Below the pieces are notes generated by a model, which saw only the letters and a program-made list of their open reading frames with translations, ran no database searches and was not told the DNA's origin. 20,235 nt of DNA from IMG/VR virus record IMGVR_UViG_3300020433_001020, positions 1 to 20,235 of that record; one strand, 5' to 3'. The stretch comes from a virus. How positions within the stretch are numbered: position 1 is the first letter of the stretch; each line of letters begins with the position of its first letter. A program made the position numbers and the translations under genes. Positions 1 through 10,600 of this stretch are shown here, one piece after another.

Positions 1-58
1 TATCCTTATTAAAATCATCATAATAAGGTGATATATTTAAGTTAGTCTTCTGTGACAT
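1..58 (-). CDS. 5' fragment of a phage structural protein (DUF4815-like N-terminus)
   Basis: Only the first 19 codons lie in the window; the gene runs off the left edge. The visible peptide starts MSQKTNLNISPYYDDFNKD. From memory, this resembles the start of large structural proteins in T4-like cyanophages, where an N-terminal 'NxSPYYDDF' stretch opens a DUF4815-type domain. The ATG lies 3 nt after the gene 8 stop codon, so it is co-transcribed with gene 8. In T4 this slot holds genes 9 to 12 (fibre connectors and short fibres), which fits a baseplate-proximal or fibre role. The family assignment rests on a very short stretch, and no function can be read from it directly. Confidence 0.6.
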   Translation of the reverse strand, partial: MSQKTNLNISPYYDDFNKD

Positions 59-61
59 TGG

Positions 62-1657
62 TTAAAATTCCAGTATGATTTTTATGTCTTCTTTTTGACG
101 AGGGTTTCTGTTAATAATGGGTCTATTATCTAGATAGATTATTTCACCAGACCCTTTATTTATCTCACTATCAGATAACCCTTGTGTAAACGTTGTACCT
201 AAATTAATAACTTTATTTCCATTTGGATTCAAAGTTGCGTCGGAAAAGTTTAAATCGACTGCTCCAGAGAAAGAGGATGCAGTTCCTACTATATTATTTG
301 AGGTAATTGCGTTTTCAAATCCATATACTCTACCAGATGTAGAAATTCCTGAATAATCAGTCTGATCTAATGTAGTTCTGTTAAAATTTAAAGACCTATC
401 TTTAAAATATTTTAAAACTTTAGTTTCAAGATCATATGATGCTACAAAACCAGTTGCAACTTTTCCATCAAGCGGGGTGACAGTGAGAGTTTGCTTTATT
501 TCTTCACCAATTTTTGGTGAAGATCCAGTCACCGTACTAAATTTTACTGCTTGTAAAGATGAAAAATTATTATCAGTGTAAGTTAATGCTGTACCTACTT
601 TTGTTGGATTTTTTACGATTCCTACCTGTGCAAATTTTGTATCAATAGGAAAATCTTTCGTAGAATCATCAAATCTAGCATAAACAATAACTCTATCAGT
701 ACCTAACTCAGTATATACATCACTACCGTGTCCTAATTTAGGTGGAATTATTGGAATTAATTTTGCTCTTTGATTAGTTGCAACGTTACTATTAAGAGTA
801 CCTAAATCAACAAGTGCATAACTATATCCCTTTCCTCCAGCACTCACAGTTACATTAGTAATTGTTCCTCCAGTATCTACATCAATCCTTGCCTTTGCAC
901 CTGAACCATCACCTATAATATCTACCTCTTGACCATTTCCAGATGCATAATTACTACCACCATTTTCAATGTAAACGTGTTTGATTTGATTTTCATTTAC
1001 TGATGAGTCTCCATTCTCACGCACTGCCCTTATTTGAGCATCAGTGGAAGAAGACCAATTGTTCGGGACAGTAATGAACTCAGTTGAGTCAAATTTAATA
1101 ATATCACTAGGTGAAACAGTGAAAAGATACTTCCAAACATATCCATCTCCACTATTCCCCGCTTTTGATGGTTCCAAGTCTGTGAAGGTTGGTTCATCTT
1201 GTGACACGTTTCCAAGACGGTTAGTTCCACTTGATCCATTATCAATACAAACGTAAACCTTGAAGTCGGAATTAAGTACGTAGTAGTTCGCATCATATAA
1301 CCTGTTTGCTTTAGTTAAAGGACTTTGATTGGTAGCACTATAATCATCTCTGTATATTTCATATCTATTTCCAGATATCCAGTCAACTCTTCTTATTATC
1401 CTTCTTATGTTTGCTGATGATACTTTCTTACCGAACATCATCGTGTCACCAGAATGTGCTCTGTATGAAAAACTATCTATTGGTGCAGGGGTATTTGAGT
1501 TCCAATCTCCTGATCTTCCATAACCCACAACAGTATCTGATCCTGTAGGATTTGATAATCCTACAAAAACATAGTATGAATTATTTGTATTTTCTACTGA
1601 TTCAACAAAATTATTTGCGTTCAGAATTCTAAATTGGTCAGTAACAATTGCCGACAT
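62..1657 (-). CDS. 8: Baseplate wedge protein gp8-like
   Basis: This 531-residue protein is a homologue of T4 gp8, which sits on the outer side of the baseplate wedge and contacts gp7 and gp6. The evidence is a set of blocks that match T4 gp8 from memory: RR-x-DW at residues 89-93 (T4 RRDW), GDGYVWKYLF at 170-179 (nearly identical in T4), a following 'FITVP' like T4 'YIVVP', and a C-terminal SGE-hIY-h-(D/E)NRP block ending in a Q-x-E-x-I-x-I pattern as in T4. T4 gp8 has 334 residues, so about 200 extra residues lie between the VP block and the C-terminus. These include a glycine-rich module at residues 226-286 (GGSNY, GDGSGAKAR, GGKGY) of a type also found in the giant upstream protein. The ATG is 22 nt downstream of a late promoter octamer and 42 nt after the giant gene's stop. 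The family call is firm. Confidence 0.92.
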   Translation of the reverse strand: MSAIVTDQFRILNANNFVESVENTNNSYYVFVGLSNPTGSDTVVGYGRSGDWNSNTPAPIDSFSYRAHSGDTMMFGKKVSSANIRRIIRRVDWISGNRYEIYRDDYSATNQSPLTKANRLYDANYYVLNSDFKVYVCIDNGSSGTNRLGNVSQDEPTFTDLEPSKAGNSGDGYVWKYLFTVSPSDIIKFDSTEFITVPNNWSSSTDAQIRAVRENGDSSVNENQIKHVYIENGGSNYASGNGQEVDIIGDGSGAKARIDVDTGGTITNVTVSAGGKGYSYALVDLGTLNSNVATNQRAKLIPIIPPKLGHGSDVYTELGTDRVIVYARFDDSTKDFPIDTKFAQVGIVKNPTKVGTALTYTDNNFSSLQAVKFSTVTGSSPKIGEEIKQTLTVTPLDGKVATGFVASYDLETKVLKYFKDRSLNFNRTTLDQTDYSGISTSGRVYGFENAITSNNIVGTASSFSGAVDLNFSDATLNPNGNKVINLGTTFTQGLSDSEINKGSGEIIYLDNRPIINRNPRQKEDIKIILEF

Positions 1658-1679
1658 CTTAAAATTTTACTTTTCTTTT

Positions 1680-1687
1680 TATTTATA
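1680..1687 (-). promoter_or_regulatory. T4-type late promoter upstream of gene 8
   Basis: The minus strand reads exactly TATAAATA here, the T4 late promoter octamer recognised by the gp55 late sigma factor with gp45 and gp33. It lies in the 42-nt gap between the giant structural gene and gene 8, with 22 nt from the octamer to the ATG, so the leader would be very short. An exact match in one of the few gaps of the structural block supports a real site. Function is inferred; gp55, gp33 and gp45 are not in this window. Confidence 0.75.
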
Positions 1688-1699
1688 GTGGTTATTTAA

Positions 1700-4600
1700 T
1701 CAAAGTCCAAATACTCTAATCGCACCAGTGGATCTAAGACCCCTATGTGATGTTGGATCATAATTTTTTCTTTGAATAGTTGGGAAAGTTGTTAATCCAG
1801 TATTTACAATTAATCCAGTAACACCTATTGAGATAGGATCACTTGAACGCTCTCCATTATATAATCTACCCCAACTTAATCGACCCATTGATATAGAAGT
1901 TGTTATTCCAGCAGGATAATGGAAACCCTCAGTTGTAATACCAGTAAGGTTAGATCCATTTTCAACATTACAAATAATTTCACCATCCTTATCAATATTT
2001 GTAATTGATGCTACCTGATAAACATTATCTAAGAAGGTTGTTCCAATACCAACTATAGATGAATTATGACCACCAACTGATGTTACCCCATGACCAACTG
2101 ATGTATCCCGTATAAAGACTGGATATCCAACGAGAAGACTTGATGCATTTTTTGTTGCTCTAAAGAAGAATTTAATCGCTGGTTGACTACCATTAGTTGT
2201 TGGTGCAATACCTGTTATGATACCAGTAAATCCTTCTACATTTGCTAATGATGTTACTTTATCAGTCTGGAATTGAGGTAATTCTATAAGAACCTCTGGT
2301 GGATTAGAGTGAGTATAACCAAATCCAACAGCAGTCAATGTTGTATCAGTTACTGCACCATTTGTTATGGTAGTTGTTGCAAACGCTGTAGATCCTATAC
2401 CAGTTGTAGTTCCAGAACCAATTGGTGGACGAATTGAAATACTTGGTGCTGATAAGTATCCAGAGCCAGCATTTGTTATATCGATTGATATAGTTCCAGC
2501 AGCGGAAACAACTGCAGTCGCTGAAGCTCCAACATTAATTTTTCCTGATGTGATTAGAGCATCAACTTCAAATGATGATAAACCATAAACATCATCTTCG
2601 TAAATAAATGACTCAACCTCGTCAACAAATATACTATTTGCACTATTTGTTCCAGAAACTATTGATAGGTCTCCGATTATTTTTGCAGTTGGGTAAATTT
2701 GTGGTTCAATTGATGGTCTAGATTTATCAATTACTTGACCATTTACAATTAAATCAACTTTTTGTTTAGTCCATCTAACTGGTTTTTCATTAACTTCATC
2801 GACACCTATTCCAGTGTAGATATTTGTCTCAACTAAATCTGCACCCAATATCTCTTTAACAACTCTTTCACCTGTCTGAGATGTAGTAATACCTATAGGA
2901 CTTTTTGAAATTTTTAATTCATCACCAATTTTAACTGTTTCTTGAATGTCAACAATATCAACATCTACTCCATCTTGACCTTTATAGAAGAATATGTCAA
3001 CTTTATCATGATCATTCGCACCTGGTGATGTTTCACCTGTAGGTGCTTCTTCAAACGTAAATGTAGTTCCACCCTCAAATGTGTATGATTGTCCTGGTTT
3101 TTGAAGAACTCCATTGACAAATATCAATAAAACAGCATCTAGATCAATTAGTTGAGATTGTGAATTTGTAGAATCTTTCTCAAAACTAATTAATTGTCCG
3201 TTAAAGAATAATGGGAATCTGACCCTAGAACCATCCTGTAAATTTTTAATATCATCAATAAAGTCTATTTCACCAAACTGCCAAGCAGAGAACTTATCGT
3301 TAAATATTCCTAATACTTCAAGTTCAAATTCATTGATTGGTTTTGTTAAATGAGCAGCAGTAACTAATCCAACAGGTTTAAATTTATCACCAATTTTGAA
3401 TGAATGTCCTGGTCTTGCTATTTTGAAATTAGATATTTCAAATGTGGTTGAACCAATACCAACATTTGTTTTAGATGCTCCTACTTCAACGTCAATAAGT
3501 AAATTAGATCCAGTGTCTGTTGTTTGTCCGATACCTAATCTTGATACACCAACTACAGGTAAATTATCATAATTAGGTTCTGGAATAATAATTTCTGGAT
3601 TTACATAACTTGTGCCAGCAGAAACAATATTAAATGCTAATGTACCACCTACACCAACAGTAGCAGTTACATTCGCACCAGTTCCACCACCACCTCCTTG
3701 TCCAACAAAGAATGTTATCGTATTGGTTGTAGTTGCATCTACACTAGTCTGTATACCAGCAAATGGATCTTTACCACCTACACCATCAGATGCTACTCCT
3801 TTAGTCTTAGATACTTCACGAGGATAAGGATGATTTGAGAAGAAATCATCTTTAGAACATTTGAATACTAATCCACCAGTGTCAATACCAACTGTATCAC
3901 TTGTAGTAAACGTATGATTAGGTATGGTAAGTATCAAATTACCAGTATGTGAAATATATTGTGCGTCAGTTGCAGTAAATCCTTGACTTGATGCTCCTGA
4001 GAATGCTGTTTTCTTGATTGATCCAATGCCAGAACTTACAAATCTATGCTCATATGCCTGATCAGTTACACCAATCGCAACAGAACCACCACGATATCCA
4101 GATCCAAATGAGAGGTCATTATAGAATTCATATGCGTGACCACCACCTTGATAAGTATGTGGAATAGTACTCGCACCTGCTTGAACTTCAAATGTTCTTT
4201 CAGATACAATACCCACAACAAACAATGGTCTTTCGTGATCTTGGAAGATTGTCGTTGTAACTCCTACATATCCACCACCACCAATTGTCTTAACTGCAGT
4301 AGCAGTTGCTGATACAAAGGTATGAGCATAAACATCACCAGGATTAGAAGCACCGACATTAACTCGGAATGTATTTGTAGTTACATTACTTACAGTGAGG
4401 TATTGATTTGCTGCAGGGTCAGTAGCACGAGGATAACAATGAGTTGAATTATTACCATCTTTGGTGCAAGTAAAGCATATTGAACCAGTGTCAAGAATTA
4501 CCGCATCTCCATTCACAAGACCATGATTTGCAATCGTTATTGTAGAAATACCAGTTACGCCATCATAAGTTGCATTAGTAGGTTGTCCAACAACAGTCTT

Positions 4601-7600
4601 AGGACATCTAAACTCTAATCCTTTGAGTTTGACTGTGTTTGGTCTCTCTAGTCCGAAACCGTGAACAGTGTTAGTGGTGACTGTAATAATACCTGTGATA
4701 TTATCATAAGCAGCAGTTTGAATACCTAGATTAAATCCTGATGATGTGCCAATACCAACAATGCTTGTCAATCCACCAGCGTTATTTTTAAATGCTCTAA
4801 CTTTTGCTCCGTGTAATGGTGCATATCCAAGACCAGAGGTTGATCCTAGAGAAACTATTATTCCACCTCTTGGAACTTGGTTTTGATTTATATCAGATTC
4901 TGAGACTATAAAGTCACCATTAGTTGATGTTATACCAGTAAACTCAACGGTTGATATACCTGCTGTTGTATCTGCTATAAATTCATAATTATTACCTGCA
5001 TTGTTTAAAGTTTTTGGTGTTTGGAATACTCCATTTATGAAGAGAACTCCGTTACCAACTCCTATGCCTGATGAGGTATTTGCTCCACCAACTTTAAGAC
5101 TGTATGTTTTTCCTATTCCTGTAAAGTCATCTGATATATCATCAAATAACATATTAGTTGTATAATCACTTCTTAAGAAAGTTCTTCCACTAAAATCAGC
5201 TTTAACAAAAGGTAAATTTGTATCATCTCTTCTTGACCTAGTATTTCCTTTTGGAGGATCTGTAAAGTGTAAGGTGCTATCAACAATATTGATTGATCCT
5301 CTATGTAACCTAGCTTCTACACCAGCAGTATGTGTTGTTGCTGGAATTCCTAGTTGACCTCTCCTTACTTTAACTGAAGGTAATGTTGCAATACCTGCTG
5401 CAACATCTACTGCATCGTTAATTGTGCCTGTTGGAGTGCTTGAAAAACCAACTTCAGTCACAATCATAAATTCATCATTTACTTTTAATATATCAGAAGT
5501 TGTTATAGATCCTATACCACTTAAAATAAATTGTGTGAGACCAACTCCAATGTTGTTATTATGTGTGAAACCATCAAAAATTCCTAATGTATGAGATATT
5601 TTTGTAAATGTAACAGGTTGTTGAACTACACCATCTAATCCAATAATAGTTTTTGTCAATTGTTTCGTCATTGACAATTTGTGTAAATTACCAGAACCAC
5701 TACCAGTGAATGTTACTGCTGCACCTGATGAGACATACTCAGGTCGTGTATATAACTCAAATTGGTTTTCATCAATAACTTTTGCAAATACAGTGCTTGG
5801 TAATATTGTTGTTAAAATACCTGCTGTATTAGTTGTTTGACCAATAGAAACTGCAGTCGCTGCTACACCAATAAATGTCGATCCAGGTGTATATGTTAGT
5901 TGTTCGTTTGTGTTAAAGAAGTGATTTGGTATATTGAAAAGACCTGTTGTTTTTAGTAACCCCACACCATCAGCAATTGAGTTGATACCCACGGGATCAA
6001 ACTCTTTAGTGTAAATTGGAACTCCCTCATACTTTAAATCAAATGCTGTCTTGTTTGCTCTTAGTCCACTCAAACCATCGTATGTTGATAGGAATAATTT
6101 TTCTGTCACTCTTCCGTGTGTAAATTCTTCAGGAACGTTTGAAAAATCATTGTCAGTGTAGAATATTTGATTGAAAGATTGAACTTCTATTAATGAGTCA
6201 AACTCAGCATCTGGATAAAATCTTAAGTTAATATCACTACCAGATATTTCACCACCAAAAGTACCAATACCAGTAGTCGATCCTGCAGATACAAACGGAT
6301 ATTGTACTGTTAGAACATCGTCAGTGTCTCTTAAAGAGATAATTTGATGTATTGCAGATGTTTCTCCACAAGATACTCTTACAATGGATTTAACAGAACT
6401 TTCATTATCTTTGTTTATTGTATTATAAGTTATTGGACTTGCTGTGCCAGTTACATATTTTGACTCTAATCTTGCACTTCTCTCCGATCCAGAAGGTTGA
6501 CCTATTGTCAAAAATCTATGTGTTCCTATTCCAGTTGTAGTTGTTCCCAATCCTACAATGTTTGCTCTAACTTCAAGTGGATTTAATCTATCATTTTCAC
6601 ATTGCAATTTGATAAAATTATTTTCAAATCTTGCAGTTATTACACCCACTGATGAATTACTTAAACCTAATGAAGTATCAATATATGTTTGAGAAGTTGT
6701 AGTTTTTGTTCCATCAAAATCTACAATAACTTCATTGTAATTAATTTCTTTAGTAGTGCTATCTTGTACAAAAATATTTGCATAGAGACCATTAAAATCT
6801 GTATTAGGGAATTGAGCTATAGTGGTTGTGGTCACTCCACTAGTTGTACTATCTACTCCTACATTTGAACCAACCAAATCTACTTGCCCAACTGCCTGTG
6901 TTCCAATACCAATTAAATCCGAATTAAAATCTATTTTTAAAATTTTAATATCATGATCTTTTGTAAATTTTTCTGTTGGTGTAAATATAAGATTTTTTTC
7001 TCCAGATGAAGTGATTTCAGTAGAGAACTCACCTAATTCTAAAGTTGTAAAATCAGTTGTTTTTTCAAGCAAAAATGCATTATCAGTTGTGGTTAATGTT
7101 ATAATCTCTGAGAATTGAACATCAGATGTATCAGGATCAACTATTTGTATTAAATAATTTCCAAAATCCTCTGTAAGTTGTTCAATAACTGTGTTATTTT
7201 CTTGGAAACCTGTGCTTGAAAACTTATCACTTATATCATCGTGAACTAAAACTCTATTTGATTTACATCTTGTAAAGTCTGTTAACGTTCTAGTTGATAA
7301 TTCAATAAATTTTGAACTGTTTCCTCTTGTTTCATAATCTCTTACAAAATCAAAATTGTTAATTGCATCAACTCTCTGTTGTTCTTCTAAACCTAAAATA
7401 TTAAGCACATCAAGAACTATTAAATCATTTGTTATTGCAGTAGTTCCAATACCAACAGAAACTTGACTTTCGATTGAAGTATCTGCAAAATTCTTTAATC
7501 CAGCAGGGTGAACAAGACGATTTACTGGATTTACAAATTTATCCCATTCTACTGTGCTCTTAACTGTATAAGATAAATTTTGATAGTAATCATTATCAGG

Positions 7601-10600
7601 AATTACTTGATAATCTTCATTTAATTTTCCAATATCATCTAACCAACCATACTCTTGTCTGTTTGAAAAATCAGTTTTAAACTTCGCTTTATTTGAAATT
7701 AGACTTGTTACTTCAGCAGAAACATTACTAGATCTTCCTTTAATTCTATCTCCCTTTTTAAGTTCAAATTTACCATCAGTTTTTATATAATCATCTCTTA
7801 TTTCTACAACTGTTAAATCAGTTTTAACTGAATTAACCATCAGTGTTTCAAATAATTCAAACACACCCCTTGTTTGTATGGGTTCTATTACAGGATAATT
7901 TGACTTATTAATAATTGAAGCATAACCTGATTGGAATGTTTTTGCAATACCAGTATTAGTTGTTAAACCTGCTAAATTAAATTTAAGTATTGCTTGTGCA
8001 CCTGCAATATAATCAGTAATTTTAAAGAATTGATAGTTGTAATTTTCTGAGTTAAATCCATCACCATCAACAGTGGTATTTGTAGATATACCCCCTTGAG
8101 TTGCACCAACACCAATTTCTCCAATTCTTTGTATTCCTTCAACAAATATTTCATCTCCTATCGCAAATGGTTGTGGATCAACAAATCCATTCATAGGTGT
8201 TTCTAAGAAACAAGTAACTAATCCAGATGAACTTGATTGTACGGAGTTTATTCCAATTCCATTTGAATTGTTAATGGCAATAATTTGATGATTTAAGGAA
8301 TCTAAACCAGTTACAGGTGCAGTAATTTTGACATCAGATATTGTTTGGTTAGGTGCAATAGGTTGCAATGAGGAATCATCAGCAACTACGTTTCTAACGG
8401 GATTAAAAACAATTAAATTTGGTGCATTTATGTAATTATTACCACCACTTATGATTCTTACATTTTCAATAATATCAAGATTATCAATATTTACAACTGG
8501 TGATATAAATGCCTCTGGACTTAATGTTTTATCCGATGAATACTCATATCCTATATCTACAATTCTTACATCATTAATTCTACCTATGGATGTTGATACT
8601 GCAACTATATTTGCATTTTTACCATTTGCACTAGTAATTGTTTTAAATTTAGGTAGTTTTTTGTAGTTAAAACCAGGTGAAATTATTTTAAAATCTTTAA
8701 TTGCACCTTGAACATTTTTTGATCTTGTGCTATACTCTAATTTTTCACAATCTGTATCCAAATATGTTGTAAATTCTGGAACTAGAGGTGAAATTTTAAA
8801 CGTTTCATTTGTAACATCAAATATTTTATATTCACCATTATAAACACTATCAATAAATCTTATCTCTGCATAATTTTCAACATCAGTATCAGATGTGCTA
8901 ATATATCCACCTTTAGATAAACCATAGTATAATCTATCAGGTGTATTTTCTGAATATTGAATAGAAAGTTGAGCACCTATTGGATCAGCATTATTTGTAC
9001 CAATACCAATTGTTCCAATTCCGATTACATTAAAAGTTGTTGTATCTTGTGAACTTAAATATTCATTACTTAAATTCTTATCATAAAAAAGTTTAAAATC
9101 AAAGTTTAATAAAGTTGTGCTTGATAATCCAAAAGTTAATTTGGAATTTTTTACGACATCAATTCTAGGATTTATTAAAGATAGTGACTGATTAGCACCT
9201 CCAGTATTTGCTGCAATCGATACGATCTTGACTGGGGTTATATTTAAATCAGTTTTTGTTTCTGCAAGTTGAAAATATCTATCGCTAATTTTATTAATAT
9301 AATAATCTCCTGTTGATAAACCAGTAGCTCCTCCGTCATAAAATACTTTATCACCAGTTTCAAAACCATGATCACTTATATCAATTCTATTTGTCTCAAC
9401 ATCCGATGCTGAAAATGTAATCGGATTAATTAATAACTTTTCATACTCAGAATTATAATTAACAGAAATTGGTGCTGTTGTGCCTATACCAACTGATAAG
9501 TTGGGTACCACATTCATCTTGATAATATCACTCTCTTGAAGATTATGAGTTGTTGTATTTGCAGCTGAAACATTAGTTAAAACTGTAGTTGTTACTTTAT
9601 CAATATCTCCAGTTACTTGTTGATGGTTAGATGAAAAATAATATAGTCCTGATGAGATACCAGAGTTTGATCCTTTTGAATAGAAGAATAAACCTTCACT
9701 TGTGCTCCCTATACCAACTTTTGTAGTAAGTATGCCAACATAATCTTCACCTTTGTTTATGATATAAACATCAAGTGAATTTTGTCCAACATGAGGTACT
9801 TTAAATTCAGCAACATTAGGTGTTCTACCTACATCAAATCTATTTGCACCGTTATTTTTAAATAAAGTAACTTTTTGACCAGTTTCAAATGGATGATTTG
9901 GTAAGTGTATTGTTCTAGTAGGTATTGATAAATCTTGAACTATTTCTCCAACAATATATTTGACACTAGTTGCACTTCCTGGTGTTGTGCCAACACCGAC
10001 TGATTGAGGTCCATTAAAGTAAACTAAATCATTTGTTTTAGACTCAAATTTACTAGTTTTTACAGGAATATTAATTTGATTATTCAATACATCAATTTTT
10101 GATCCCAAAGTATGAGCAATACCAACTGATCCTGCCTCATTTCTCTGTACTCTAATAACTTTTCTTACATTATAAACATTTAATACTCTTACAATTTCAG
10201 ATCCAACTCTTAAAGATCCACCTATTGAAACTGTATTAGGGATATCTGTAACGTAAATATCTTCAATAACTCCCAAAGCATTTCCAACTGCCATAGTTTT
10301 TGCCAAACCTATGGTATCAGTTGAAATTCCAACTTTAAATGATCCCGTTAAATTAACTATACTCGTACTCAATCCAGAAACTGATATAGAGGTTTGATCA
10401 TTTAATTCATAAAAAGGAAGAACATTTGCAGTAACATTATTATTATCTTTCCATGTAAATACCGCATCTTCAAATTTTTCTAAAACTGTATCTATTCTTG
10501 AAACACCAATACCAACGATTTCATCAACTTTAGCACTAAATCCAGATCCATTAGTATCTAAATTATCAAAAACAGTTAAATCACCAACTTTATAACCTTC

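Noticed and set aside
1030-1296. Minus-strand frame of 88 codons inside gene 8
   Set aside because: It is out of frame within a gene 8 region that has clear family motifs (GDGYVWKYLF), so the gene 8 frame is the real one.
2367-2588. Plus-strand frame of 73 codons inside the giant gene
   Set aside because: It is antisense to glycine, valine and threonine repeat codons; the product is low-complexity (many V, P and A), and no ribosome site or neighbouring plus-strand gene supports it. The same applies to the other plus-strand frames between 3612 and 14492.
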